A stretch of 64,000 bases of DNA, from assembly GCA_003508835.1 (NCBI GenBank), contig PUFA01000022.1, positions 1,736,001 to 1,800,000 on the forward strand. The letters run 5' to 3'. The DNA comes from Eonycteris spelaea. Lineage: Eukaryota; Chordata; Mammalia; Chiroptera; Pteropodidae. The notes under the pieces are model-generated. The model saw only the letters and a list, made by a program, of their open reading frames with translations, did not search any database and was not told where the DNA came from. The position numbers were made by a program, and so were the translations under genes. How positions within the stretch are numbered: the first letter of the stretch is position 1; each line of letters opens with the position of its first letter. This document shows, in pieces, positions 1-12,370 of the stretch.

Positions 1-2331
1 GAAAACTTTTTTTTACAAGGCCTTAGCCCTAATAGAAGGACACCAGTAAGGACGAAAGAATCGCACAGCTACCAGAAGCACTCTGAAAACGCCAAATGTG
101 GTCAGAGAGTTGCACCTTACAGATTTCCTCTTTTTTATGTTTCTAGGATTTTACTTTTAAAAGCTCACCTTCATTTATTGTTCTCATTCCTAATTTATCA
201 GATTAATCCATTCTCAGAGCTTTGTAGAATGGTAGAATAGATAGAAACCAGTCATTTAGCTTCTCTGCCATTCATTCATCCAGATACTGACCCCGTTACT
301 TGACATAATTCAGGTGATCCTTCTCCACTTCCACAAACAGGGTGTTGATACAAACATACAAACAAACAAAACACCCGAGTGATTTCACCAAAGATTGCCT
401 AACACAAAGTTACAGGTGGGATCCGGTGACCCCTTCTCGGTGTCCCGCCCAGGTGAAGTGGCTTGTGCTGGGCAACAGCATAGGAGCAGATCCTAGAGGC
501 CAGTGGGCGATATGCTGTGTTCTCTCCCCCTGCTCCACAGGGATGTGAGGAGACTCCAAAAGACTCCCAAAGTGGGGAGATGTGGGCCAGACCCCTGTGC
601 GTGATCCATCAGATACTCACTTCCTGAATACACAGTATGTGCCACATTTTTTTTAAGGTTTACCTGACAAGAAAAGAGACTAATGCATTGACATATAAGA
701 AAATCAAGGTTTAGTAGTATCTTTACTCAATTTGATTTAAAAAAAAAAACAAACAAACATTTTTGGGGTTTCATTTGATACTAAATATTTATATAAATGT
801 GAGCTCAATAGCCTTGTTCTGGAAGTAAACTTTTTTTTTTTTAAGCGATATTTCTATGGCAGTTCTCCCAAATGTAATTGGATGTTTCAGGTAGTGTTCT
901 GAGTATCTCGATGCCTTTTCGACCATTTACCTCTGTATGTAAACCAGGGACTTTATACGAAGAGGAAAGCACACCTAGTGCTTTTTATTTCAGGAGCAGC
1001 AAAGAGGTCGTGAAGGAGTATCATTACCCCTCAGGCGTCAGTGGTGGAAGCCATCTTTGCTTGGAGAATGGCTCGCAGTAGGAGCTGGCCAAACAGACTT
1101 CGAAGGTGGTTCTTTCGTACACATAATCTCCTATTCCTCCCACCATCGTAGCCATACTCCCCAAAACATACCGATATCAGCATTTGTATTTGTAAGAAAG
1201 TTTGGCATTAGAAAAATTATAATAGATTTTAGTTTAGCTGAAAGAAAAGCCATATATTGGGTCTGGCACCATTTCCTTACAAATGACTGTCATATTGGAT
1301 TCCTCCAGTTGTGAATCACAGAAGTGGTTTGCAGGACTCGTGGCCTGCTCCTCTGAGGCCCTGAGCTTTGCAGGCGTGGGATGTCGCTATCTGTGCCAGG
1401 AGACAGAAGCACCGTCTCAGTGCCACGGGCACCTCACTGGCTGGGACCGGCCACTAGGGTTCGGGCTGGCTGGGAACAGGCTGCTGTGATGTGTTCAGAA
1501 CAGGTGACTCGCAACTCACTTTCATTCTGCAGACTTGAGGGTGCCGCTAACACCGCAGCAAAGCAAGCCCAGGTTTCGTGGCCATGAGCAGAGGCAACAC
1601 GTGCCGGCTGGTACTTCTCACTCTGTTTTTCTTCTTAAGGTAGAAGTAACCTCGTAATGTTGGGGCAGTTACTACACAATGAAAATAACACGGCTAAAGA
1701 CCTTTAGTAGGCAAAATTTAGAATACTTTAGCTTTCAGGGCACCCAGAGGGCTTAAGTACCAGTTTTATACTAATATGTGTTAACATCTTAATAAAATTA
1801 TTTAAATTTTTTAGGAAATCCTGGAGGGACTGCAGAAAACCAAACAATCTAATAAAAGAAAGCGTCACAGTGAGACATGGGAAGTGAAGGTTGTGGCAGT
1901 AGCATTGGGAAAATAAAACCCTTATTAAATAATCGTATTTGCTTACTGATCGGCATTGCATCGCTTAAATTCTGGGCTCATGTTGGAATTCTGTGAAGTG
2001 AAAAATATCAGCTGGATTATCTGGGTCAACACTTTTAAAATTTTTATTTTATTTATGTTTTACAGTGCACCCCAAGCTGTAATTAGGAACATACAAACAC
2101 TATTATTATAACCATACCTAAAGCTATGCTAAGTTTATTTATGAAAAAAGGGAAAAAATAGTTTAAAAAGCACACCAACCCTAAAATATTAGTACCTCTT
2201 TTTAAATCGATTATTAAAAACATCTGGTTACATTAGCATGAGCATATGCTTTTACAAGGGTCAACAGAATTCTCAGATGAAACATGCCCAGATCAGACCA
2301 CCTGAGTATCTCATGTGCTTGGCCTTGGCTT
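1..2331. other. Unassigned non-coding DNA
   Basis: No gene, RNA or repeat family was recognised. Open frames are below 90 codons and lack domain-like composition. Short A and T runs occur near 739 and 831. The stretch about 1330-1600 is more GC-rich than its surroundings but has no recognisable exon structure. Confidence 0.5.
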
Positions 2332-2371
2332 GGCCACATGTCCCCATGGCCACATGTCTCTGTGGCCATAT
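2332..2371. repeat. Short tandem repeat, 16-bp unit, about 2.5 copies
   Basis: Unit GGCCACATGTCCCCAT occupies 2332-2347. A second copy with three substitutions occupies 2348-2363, and the first eight bases recur with one change at 2364-2371. It looks like a local slippage duplication with no known function. Confidence 0.75.
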
Positions 2372-3556
2372 CAATCATATCATTTAGCTCCCTGTTTCCT
2401 GGCCAGTGGTTATCACTTTTCCTGCTTCAGCTGCTACGGTCGTTTGTTCTTTGGAGCTAATTCTTGATCCGAAATCTTTTCATGTGAACAAGGTAGATGC
2501 TTTCTTCAAAATAATGCAGTTAACTTATTTACATACTATTTATTATGAAAACAGAAATCCCATTTGCTTTTTTCTTTGAGAAGTTAGTGTAACGTACAGG
2601 GCAGTGACAAAGGAAAGATGTTCTCTCTCTCAAATCCCAGGATCATGAGTTTTGGAGCATTAAGACTTGAGAAGGATATCTTAGAAGAGTGGCTCCCTTG
2701 TCTCCTGGATCTCTGTAACTCATCAGTTGGCAACATTTATAAGACAGAGTTCTGGAAGTCCACGAAGGCAACTGGATTCATAACGTCTGGAGTGTAAATA
2801 GAATTTACAAGGCAGACTAAATCTGGAGACATGACTTTAGAAAAAGGGCATCGAGGAGGAAAGGTGAGCGTGAGTTCTGATGCATGGTAATGGGAAGGGT
2901 ACCTGTGAGGAAGGCTCAGCGACGCGGTTCCCTGGCTGGGCAGCGCGATGTTAAACCTAAGAGCCAGTTTTCTGTTCCCAGAAATGATGGTAGAACAGTG
3001 TGGCTAAAATTAAATTTGTGTTTCCCTTCAAACCTATTCCCCCCTTAGTTCTATCATTTAAAAAAATAGAGAGTAAAACTTCTTTGGCTTGGAATTCAGC
3101 CAAAAATGAATTCCTTTCTACATTCTTGATTAAAATGCATTCATGTATGTTTGCAGTCTTTGAATATGGGAAGAAAGAGATTTCTCAGATTCACACCATA
3201 TAACTCATGTTACTGAAAACTAGCTTTCTGTGCGTGCTTCAGGCCCGACAGACAGGTAATAATGTGAGCTTGGTCTTGTTTGAAGAACCATGGTATTAAG
3301 AAGACAAAGCATGACACTAATTTTTTTTTAAAAAAATGCATTCATAGAATTCAAGCATATGCTTAAAATAAAATACAGGATATTCCATGTTTAATTCCCA
3401 TTAAACTTGTAAAGACATACTTGGGATGTGAGCAAGTGTGCATTCCTGAAAATCTTTGTATTCTGAAGAGTCCTACATCAAAGATAGCAGGGCTTACGGG
3501 AAAAATCAGGCCTGGGGAAAGACTTCCCAAAACACATGTCACTTTGTAACCAAAGC
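2372..3556. other. Unassigned non-coding DNA
   Basis: No coding, RNA or repeat signature was recognised. Composition is AT-rich and ordinary. Confidence 0.5.
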
Positions 3557-3628
3557 GATGATGATGATGATGATGATCATGATCATGATCATGGTGGTGG
3601 TGGTGGTGGTGATGATGATGGTGATAAT
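3557..3628. repeat. Compound trinucleotide microsatellite (GAT/CAT/GGT)
   Basis: Seven GAT units are followed by alternating GATCAT units, a (GGT)n block and further GAT units. The repeat creates a frame of Met, Ile and Val runs, which is an artefact of the repeat and not a protein. The GATCAT part is self-complementary. Confidence 0.9.
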
Positions 3629-4149
3629 TTGTGTGTTATGAAATAATTTAGCCCAGGGATGCTACGTTAGGGAGGTCAAATAGGTGCGAAAACAATGAGA
3701 CAGAAGCGTGTGTTTGGGGCCACAGAGGCGTTGCAGACGCAAGCTGAGGTCCGCGTTCTTTGAAGGGAGAGCACCCTGCAGAGAGAGCCGGCCTAAGCTC
3801 AGGATCAGAGTCCCAGGGCAGGAGTTTGTTCTTAATATTCTTATATTATAGCTAAACATGTTCTTACCAGTGCAGTAGGCAAGATTATAATTCTGTTCCT
3901 TCTATACCAGCTTTTCGTGCCTAGGGAAATATGTTTATGAGACTTCCTAATTTTATGTTGCCCTAACATCATCTTTCCCTCTTACCGATCTGACTGTGTG
4001 CTGTCGCCAGACAAAGGTGTCTGGGGCTTTCTCCCCACTTTCATTCCTTTGTTGTCCATTCTCTATATTTTTATAGATATTTTTTATTCTATTGTGACCA
4101 TTAAGAACCTCTCACACATCTCTGTGTATCAGATATGTCCCCCTAAATC
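3629..4149. other. Unassigned non-coding DNA
   Basis: Nothing recognised between the trinucleotide microsatellite and the first L2 relic. Confidence 0.45.
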
Positions 4150-4990
4150 TAAGGCCAAATGTGAGCTTTATATAAATTTCCACTTTCCATAGCCATCTCT
4201 CCCAGTGCTTTATAGCTGTTAGGAGGAAGAGGAAGATTGTGATACAAACACAAGGGAGAAGGAGCCACCCGATTGCTGGGAGGATGACCCAGAGTGTTCA
4301 GTGACCTGGAGTCGGAGGCAAGAGTCCATGATGGGAGGAGGGAGAGGTCAGTGGCATCAGACACAGCCCAGCGTTCATGGAAGGCGGTGGCTGCCAGAGA
4401 TATGTTCTTTGGAGTTACCGCTAATGAACTTGTCAGTGACTTGGAAAAGTTTCAGCAGAGCAGGGTGGCCAGAAATTAGATGTCAAGAGTCTGAAGAGTC
4501 AACTGGAGGAAACAGAAGAAGAATGTATAGATGACTTTTTCATGAAATTTGATTACAAAGTAGAAGATAAAATTAGGGCAGTGGACAGAAGAGGACTTGG
4601 CTTTGGTTATTTGTTTTCTCTTGAGAAAGCAAAACGTTAAATGCTATTGTAGGGGGCGGTGACCCAGAACATAGACTAAACTGTGTATGTTATCGAAGGT
4701 GGTCCCAGGGAAGGCTGGAGAAGCTGGTAATGGAGATGAAGAAGCACAGTGGGCAACTTCTGCATTGTAATAGGGGAAAAGGGAATGATGGCTGCACATG
4801 AACGAGGCTGGAGGATTGGAAGAAGGAAGCTGAAGGGCACTTGTCTGATATCCTCTGTTTTCCCTGAAGCAGAAGAGAGGGTTGGAGTGGAGGATGTTTG
4901 TAAGGGCTGCTTCTGCGGACAAGACAAGGGGATGGAAGGGGTGAGAGGAAAGGCCCCTTCCTCGTCATTCCTGGAACTCAGTCTGGAATG
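4150..4990 (-). mobile_element. LINE-2 (L2) fragment, reverse-transcriptase region, decayed
   Basis: Read on the minus strand, this stretch follows my recalled L2 consensus through part of the reverse-transcriptase domain. A minus-strand frame (about 4149-4364) contains SDATDLSLLPSWTL, which lines up with the L2 segment around DTVDHSLLLETL. On the plus strand the block about 4380-4590 (GTCAGTGACTTGG onward to the purine-rich part) also follows the reversed L2 consensus. Frameshifts and stops are frequent, so it is a dead copy. L2 belongs to the CR1/L2 clade of LINEs, which copy themselves through RNA using an APE-type endonuclease and a reverse transcriptase. Edges are approximate, and the right part (about 4700-4990) is the least certain. 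Confidence 0.7.
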
Positions 4991-5559
4991 ACTGCATGTG
5001 ACACATGTACTTCAGGAAGATGAATATGGCATAATCATGCTTAAAAGACATTTTCAAAACCCGCAAGATTTCTATTTTACACACTAATGATTTGGAGGAG
5101 AACACATGATATGTTAAATTGGATCATGTGAACAAATGGACTCCAAAACTTCCAAGGACAAAAGTGAATTCCTGACCTTGCAATTTACAGCTAAAAATAC
5201 AATGGAAGATACACAAGTTTTAGCGAGGCATAAGAAAATAAATGAAAGTATGAGCCAGGAGTAAGGCTTTGAACCTCTAATGGCAACTTAAGACGATTCA
5301 GAAACGCTGTTGGAGGCTATTGTTTAATATACTGCACATTGACCCGAAGCGAGTGGCAATAGTAGGAAAGCCTTAGATTGTTGCTTGAATGGGTAAATGG
5401 GGGTCACTCTAAGTAAAAGAGCAGTGGGTGGTTTAATTCAGTTTCTTTCTCTTCTTTGATGTCAGTGAAAAAGCTCTGGCAATCAAAACTGGCAAATTAG
5501 ATTTCTGGGCACTTTTAAGGATTTTAGATGTTGAGGTCACACTTCCTTATTATCGCTAA
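4991..5559. other. Unassigned spacer between two L2 relics
   Basis: No recognisable feature apart from a C-run near 5580, just past the right edge. It could include further decayed L2 that I cannot align by eye. Confidence 0.4.
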
Positions 5560-6430
5560 TTACACATCCAAATGTATTCCCCTCCCCCCCTTAACACTGT
5601 GTAGAATTTTGTTCTCCTGTGGGAGAATGCCACCTAGGATGTCATGGAAATGGGCCCGACGAGCAGTGCCAGGGCCTGAAGTAAGGAGGCGGCAGGGAGA
5701 GCGGAGAAAAAGGACCAATTTGAGATGTGTCCATCCCTTTATCAGGGAAGCATCTGGAATTAATTGGATGCTGGCGGCAGATGAGGAAATGGTGGCACTG
5801 GTGACTTGCAGTCTTTTCGTTTGTGGGACTGGATGAACGGCCGTGTCTTTCACTGAAACTGGGTGTGCACCCAAGAGGGAGGTTCGGAGGAAAAACGCGG
5901 ACTTCGTTTCATAGGGTTCAGGCTGCCAAATGCACAGCTCCGGAGCTTAGGCTGTGACCGGAGATAGCCATTTGGCTGCGTGACAAGCTGGTAGTTGAAG
6001 TCATAACAGCAATTCGGATTGCTCAGACGGACTAAGTGGCGTGAGAAAGGGACACAGAGAAAACTCAGAGGGACAGAGAGAATTAGAGCCGCAGAGGAAA
6101 CGGAGCTGAGTAGGAGCCGCCCTGAGCTGCGGCCTCAGGGGCTGGAGGGTCAGGATGTTTTAGAGGTGGGATGAGGCCACACCTTCGAAATGGAGGGTGG
6201 GGACAAAGCCAGGAAGCGGGCACATCCCCACTGGACAGATCCGTGACCTTAGAGAGCCTGGTTTCCCTGCGCTGGTGTTGACATTGAACCTGATTCTGAG
6301 GTGACTGATGGAGACAGAGACTTCTCTTTCCGGAGGTTTGGCCCAGAGAGAGGATCCTAGCTGGAGGGGGCAGCGGGCCCGGGAAGAATTCTTTTAAGTT
6401 TGAGAGAGCCGAACTACGCCACTGCAGACG
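5560..6430 (-). mobile_element. LINE-2 (L2) fragment, C-terminal ORF2 region, decayed
   Basis: A 104-codon minus-strand frame (5560-5874) contains VSVKDTAVHPVPQTKRL, matching the L2 ORF2 stretch ISVNGTTIHPVAQARNLG downstream of the reverse-transcriptase catalytic core. To the right on the plus strand, the block about 5900-6420 continues along the reversed L2 consensus, including a stretch equivalent to the tract before the catalytic region. It overlaps in consensus coordinates with the copy at 4150-4990, so the two are separate insertions or a local duplication, not one interrupted element. No intact frame remains. Confidence 0.7.
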
Positions 6431-6879
6431 GGGCGACTAGGAGAGGGGGCCATGGTGAAGGCGGCGCCGCGGCAGAGTAAACGGCGGCGGTGAAGTTTTG
6501 GAGCAGGCCAGACGTGGAGGAGTGGGAGTGGGCAGAGGAGGGCTCCGCTCCTCCCTCGGGAGCAGCAACACATCTCTTGTGTTTTTGATGGATAAGGTAA
6601 CTACTCATGCACCTCCAGACTCAGAGGTAAATGAACACTAAGTGGGTGATGGTGAGTCTGTTGAGTCACGCAGCATGCAGCCTCCCAGCTCAGGGGTGGT
6701 TGTGTCCATGTGTTCTCCAATGACCGCCGATTCCCCCAGAAACCGTGGTGGGGAGTGCGGTTCAGGCACCAGCTAATGACTTACCTGGCTAATTCCCCCT
6801 GCTCTGATCCCACGTTCACAGCGAAGCATCCTCGTCGTCACCTGGCTTCCCGCCATCGCCTCCCGCCAGTGGCTCCCAG
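6431..6879. other. Unassigned, moderately GC-rich DNA
   Basis: No recognised repeat or exon. It includes a GCGGCGCCGCGGC cluster near 6460-6490. It leads into the CpG-rich patch that follows. Confidence 0.4.
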
Positions 6880-7300
6880 TGGCCGAGGGCTCCCGTTCCC
6901 TGGGCAGTTAGTTCCGTTTTCCTTTGCACCTGGCTGGTCAGAGCCAGGCCCTGAAAGGCCGGGTGCTGCCTGCAGCGTTCGGATGACTCCAGCCTGGCAG
7001 GCTGGGAGGACGGAGCCCTGACGGGTGCTCCCACCAAAGCCACGTCACCCTGCGAGGCTCCCCCGGGGGCTGCTCAGAACCCCCGGACGGCGCCGCTGGC
7101 ATCCTCCACCTCAGAGGACACCTTTAGCAACCCAGATGTTCATGCGATCACACGAAGCAGGACTGGCAGTGAAGTTGGAGCTGCCGCGTTCCTGCGGAGC
7201 CCCGCGCCGCAGGCGTCCCCGGGGCCGCGCTGCCCTCCAGGGCTGCGGCGGGCCGGTAACCGCGGCAGAGCTGCGCGTCGACTCCGTCTCTAGCACGCCT
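6880..7300. promoter_or_regulatory. CpG-rich patch (possible small CpG island)
   Basis: By hand count there are about 30 CpG dinucleotides between 7021 and 7300, far above the level of the surrounding DNA, where CpG is strongly depleted. GC content is visibly high, with clusters such as CCCCGCGCCGCAGGCGTCC near 7200. Such patches often mark promoters, but no TATA box, first exon or coding frame is recognised. It could equally be an orphan island or a GC-rich ancient repeat. The promoter reading is inference only. Confidence 0.4.
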
Positions 7301-10300
7301 CTCATTGTGTCTCAGCCGAGGATGCTTTTCTTTTTTTAAAGAGAAAAATAAGCAGAATGTCTTTATTTCTTTTTGAAAAGCAAGAGGAATACCAAAGGCT
7401 CAATCATGCCCGGAGGCCCTCCATTTCATAGAAGTCTGATTCACTCGATGATCTGAAAGCTTAGCTTTTACAGTTCAATTACAAGTATGGTTGGAATCCA
7501 AGTATGGAAATTGTATTTTGCAAGCCTTATACGTACTAGAATGGTAAATTAAGTGCAGGGGCAGCAAGAATCAAATGTGCCGAGAAGAAAAAATGTTCAG
7601 TGATTTTAAGAAAAGAGGAAAGAAAATTCACTTTCAAGGATAATTGATGCTTCCTGAATGGCAAATTAATGAGAATCAAGAAGACATTTTTTTATTGTAG
7701 CTTGTGTTTTCTTTTCTTTTGTTTTTTTCCCTTACAGATGTCGGTTAAATTTCTTTTCCATTCACATGTAGTTGTCGTTTGAAGGATGATGACATTTGAG
7801 GCGTGAGTGGTGATTCTCAGTTGCGAGGCAGGTGGCGGGCAGTGGAAGCAGTTGTGGGGAGAGAGGAGTCTGCGGCGCTTGAGACCGTACCTCAGAGCTC
7901 CCTCCTCGCAGGAGAGGCTGGTGAGCTGCGGGGGCAGGCCCGCCACGCGCGTGGCCCCACGTGCCCTTGCTCGAGGGAGAGGATCCCTCCAGACTCACTA
8001 CAAAAGACGAGAGAAGGGGTCTTCAAATGGATGGAACGAACCCATTGATTCTTCTCTCCTCTGCGGGCACTGGCTTTCAGTTAGTGGTAGACAGGTGCTG
8101 CTTAGATTTCTTATCAGATTTTCTGGAAACTTTCTTATGCCAATGTGGAGCAGCAAAGAGAGGGCGTGGAGGGAGACGGGGGGGGGGGACGGGTTGTGGG
8201 CAGCGTGGAGAGGAGTTTGCTGTTTGTTTTATAACAACAGGAAAACAATATGTTCTTAAGTGGGAATGTGACAGTGTAGTCTACATTTCTTTAAGGGACT
8301 GAATCCTCTTTGTATTCATAGGGCTCACTGGTAAGAGGATGTGACCAAATATTTGTTAGTTACAATATGACCTTAATGTCAACCTGCCACGCGTCAGCAT
8401 TCCAAGCTTTATGAAATACGTTGGAATTGCAAAAAAAGAGAGAATCAGTCCTGGTTAGGGCTCGGCTTTGCACAGGCTGTTCTCAGGGTGGGGCAGAGAG
8501 AGGCTGGATCCTCCAACCCAGCATGCCCTGCCCCCAGCCCTCACCCCAGGTTTTGTGTGTGTGTTTTCATTTGTTTGCTTGTTTTTTGTTCCCTGTCCTT
8601 TAAGTTACGCTGAGCTTTACGTCTTAAGTTAATTAAGGATGTCTGACAACAGGCATTTTGCTTATGTTTGAAAGTAGTGGGAACTTCGTTTCATTTTGTT
8701 AAATGTCTTCATGGTATTTTAGTAGGAGGTCGCGAGGAGGCGTGTCAGGCACTGTCTGACTGCTGCTTCCCCAGCATGTGAGAGTTTGAATTCTCAGTCT
8801 GTTCTGTGCAAAGCACTGCATGTCTCCAAGATAGAGCGGAGTGTGGCCTGGGGGATCACCATGTGTGTGGAATTGTAAGAAATCAAAGGTATCATTACTC
8901 CAAGAAATAGATAATTCAAGAGAAAAGCAAACTTCTTCCTTAAATAATCTCTAATCAGGAAAGCACTTCCCCCAAGAAACACTGTGTTGTTAACAGAAAG
9001 CATCGTTATCGTAACGATTGGCTGTTTTTTCATGTTCGTTATTTGGAGTCTGCAGCGGAAGGTTTGAGCTTAAACGGGAGCCTCCGGTCCGGGGTCTCAC
9101 TTTCGTCACCACGTTTTGAGATCTCCGTTGATGACTCCGTTTTTTCTTATTTGAGTCATAAAAGGTGCTAATGAAACTTAGTCTTCACAGGAGAAAACCG
9201 CAATTCATAATTTATTTTGCTTCATACCGTAATATTTCATGGAAAGTAAACTAATGTGATCTTCATAGTTTCATAATTCCATTTGGCTCTTTCCAGAGGA
9301 TGTTAGAATGAGGTTTTCTGATGGTCAGAGAACCACATAAAGATGAAGCACGCCCTCTGCGGAGGTGCGGAGGTGGGGGTCCATATTGCGGGTCGGCAGG
9401 GCTGTAGCACATGGTCCCCTTCTCGCCCACAGCCCCACAATAGCCAGCTGTCAGGCATTTATCGCCCCTTCGACATCCAAGCAGATGGGTGTTACCTGCA
9501 TTTAAGCAGTGTCGAGTATATTTCAATGTAAATGTGAAATTTATTTCACTTAATGTATAAAAATAATTGGTTCTAAAGACTTGATTTCAGTGTCTCTGAT
9601 CGTGGGGCGCATTTCCTAGCGGAGCCCAGGCTGCGTTTCGCTCAGGACGCAGCAGGAAGACCCGTAAGGGTGGGTGGCGCGCCTCGACCGGGGCCATTTG
9701 CATGGAAGTCTGGGACACTGTGGGAAGGGCAGGGAGGCTGCAAGAACTGATGGGGTTTGGGGGTACTGGGCGGTGTTAGTAGAGAAGGCTCATCCTAAGA
9801 ACAGCCCAGGACCTTTTATTCAGATCGCCCTCTGGTCTGGTCCCGTATGGGGACTCTTGCTTGAATGCTATTGTAAGCAAGTGGCAAAACGCATGACAAA
9901 TATTTGAAAAGCGGTCAACTTACATCACCAGGGACTGAAGAGTGCAGGGTGTCTGCTAGAGCCACGGGCAGTGGGACCGCGGTGGGAGAGGGTCCTTTGG
10001 CAGAGCCTCCGCACCCTCACTTTGCGCCATCGGCTCCTCTGGGCCATGAGCAGGTGTCGCCAGGAATGACAGCAGCTTTGTGGCGCAGTTATGGCTTCAC
10101 ACGTTGGGAGCAATGGAAGGAATTATCATAGAAACCAGAGAGGTAAAATGGAATGGTGCATGCCAGGTGGTGGTCTGGACAACTGATGTGCAGCCACAGC
10201 GGGGACGCCCCCAGGGACTGTAGAGACACTTGGGGGAGTTCGTGAAGCAGGAATGCTTTGGTGTGCAAAAAGCAGATGCCGGCAGAGCCAGCTACACCTC

Positions 10301-10571
10301 ACACAATGGTGCTATTTTTATCAGGACTATTATTTTTTACAGATTAATTTAGTCTGGCAATGAGTTAATTTTTTATTTTAAAGAATTTGATACCAATTTT
10401 AATATAGGTTCTTAGTCTTGTGTTCAGATGAAGTAGAGATGTTAGCTATGTAATCAAAATATTTTCTGTATTATAGAATTATTATTATATATTTCTAATA
10501 ATTTCAAGGTTAAAAATTCTAAAATACAGTGCGTTACTTGAAAATAATATGCTTCTCAGAGTTATTCCTAA
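7301..10571. other. Unassigned non-coding DNA
   Basis: Open frames here (up to 150 codons at 7807-8259) have low-complexity or arbitrary composition and overlapping alternatives in other frames, so I do not call them genes. A G-run lies at 8178-8188. No repeat family was recognised. Confidence 0.45.
8171..8200 (+). repeat. G-run with potential G-quadruplex
   Basis: An uninterrupted run of 11 G at 8178-8188 is flanked by GGG at 8171-8173 and by GGG runs to its right, with short loops. This fits the canonical four-run quadruplex pattern. Function unknown. Confidence 0.6.
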
Positions 10572-10617
10572 AGTTGATTCATAGAAGCATGTACAGTTGA
10601 TTCATAGAAGCATGCAC
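10572..10617. repeat. Tandem duplication, 23-bp unit, two copies
   Basis: The units at 10572-10594 and 10595-10617 both begin AGTTGATTCATAGAAGCATG and differ by one base (GTAC against GCAC). Near identity suggests a recent local duplication. Confidence 0.85.
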
Positions 10618-12140
10618 CTCCCTTGGTGACTGTCTTCTGTGTTCTGATACTTCATATATACAGTATAGTCTATTAGTTATGAAAAAATTTTAATTCGCCA
10701 TAGAGTGAATAGAACCTAATTCTGTAGTCAATTGATGCTGTCTTTGTGACCTAGTGATTAGTATAAAAACAACACGAAAATTGAGGGACTGTGTAAATGG
10801 AATGCTCGCAGCACGTTAGGTATTTATGCAACACACACGTTCAGTCTTGACCTTGCCCATGTGTTTATGATCTAAGACATCAGGAGGAACAAGTACACCA
10901 TCTATATCTAGTTGTAACTGCATGGCAAGGGGAAGCTGGAAACATGTGTAGAACAGGAAAATTAACTCCATTGTGTTTTAAAGACAAGAATATACTCCTT
11001 TGACCCATACTTAATTGAAATGGATTTTCTGGAGGAAATAAAGATTCACAGACTTACTGGTCAGGGAGCCCTGCTGGGCGAGTCTTCCCACTGGGAGAAA
11101 GCATTCTGCAAATTGATGTTTTCTTTCTCAGAAGCTATCCAGACATAGATCGGACGATGTTCTTCTGTCTCCCTGAGCCTGCCCTTGGCTTTGTTGAGGA
11201 GTCTTTCAGTCTGTCATATTTACTAAACATCCACAAGATCAAGGGGTTAGGAAATATGGAGGCTTTTGCTTACTGGAGGTTTAACTATTTCTTCCTGATA
11301 TAAAGCAGTGTTTTCAAGGCACCTCAAGGGGGAGGATCGTGTTAGTCTGTGTGCTTCTCTGTTCCCAGTAGGCGCGCGCATCCATGTAGCAGGTCTTTGT
11401 TCATATTTGTTCGAGTTTTACTCCAACTGAAGGGTGTCAGCGAACCCATGCAAGACACCAGAGGTTTCTCCGTGCGCACTTGAGCCATGACACGTACCAT
11501 GTGACATGGGACGCCTGGCTCGCTCCCATGATGCTGAATTCCCAGCACACCTGCTCTATCAACGATTAGGCCAGAAGGCCTGGCACCGCCTCTCACTTCC
11601 TGGGCTGTACAGTTCAAAACGTCCCATCCTTTTGTACTGTCCTTGCCCTTGATGGCACTTGCTGCTCTCATCTCCTCTACCTTCCCTGTGCCTTATGGCT
11701 CTTAATCCCATAAAGTCACAGAAGCTGGAGTAACACTTGGAATGAGCCTGACATTGACAGACGCCAGCTGGAAAAGAGAAATGAAGAAAATTTAGACTTT
11801 AAGGAAAATTAGAACTGGGCAGTCAAAAGCTGACCAGAGCAGGGCCTAGAGGGACCAGAGTAGAGCCGTCCCTCCTCCGGCCTGCTCGGCCAGTGGCCAG
11901 TCCCCATAGGAGGAGAGGCGTGATCGCCGAGAATGTGGGCATAGCTCTCAGCTCGCCGAGCCATCAGGCATGCTGACTCGCACGCTCGGTGGGTGCTGTC
12001 CCGTGGGTTTCGTCGCCCACGGTTAGAGAACCCTGCTTTATCTTTAGCAAGCATCTAGGCAATCTGGAGCTTCATGCTGCGGAAGCCTCGTAGTCTGAGC
12101 TTAAAGGCAGTGAGGATTGCAAACCGTGCATTTGTCCGTC
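10618..12140. other. Unassigned non-coding DNA
   Basis: No gene or repeat family recognised. The frames between 11342 and 12054 on the minus strand have no domain-like features. Confidence 0.45.
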
Positions 12141-12146
12141 TGTTGC

Positions 12147-12370
12147 TGTGTGTGTGTGTGTATGTATGAATATATACACACATATGTAAATGTAAAAGGT
12201 AATGAATAAGAACATAAGGTAACAGAAGGTGAATGTACAAGGTTTTATAACATGATACTATATGATATAAAGTATATGTGTGTATATACATATATGCATG
12301 TGCATATATGTGTGTATGTGTATATGTATGTACGTGTGTGTGTATATGTATGTATATATGTATATATATG
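12147..12370. repeat. Compound (TG)n/(TATG)n/(TA)n microsatellite region
   Basis: A pure (TG)n block starts at 12147 and runs into TATG units. After about 85 bp of AT-rich DNA a second block (12271-12370) alternates TG, TATG and TATA units. The minus-strand His/Tyr/Ile/Thr-rich frame across it is a product of the repeat. Confidence 0.85.

Noticed and set aside
3557..3641. Met/Ile/Val-rich open frame
   Set aside because: It is only the translation of a trinucleotide microsatellite.
7807..8259. 150-codon plus-strand frame
   Set aside because: There are overlapping frames of similar length on the same DNA, no domain, and arbitrary composition crossing an 11-G run.
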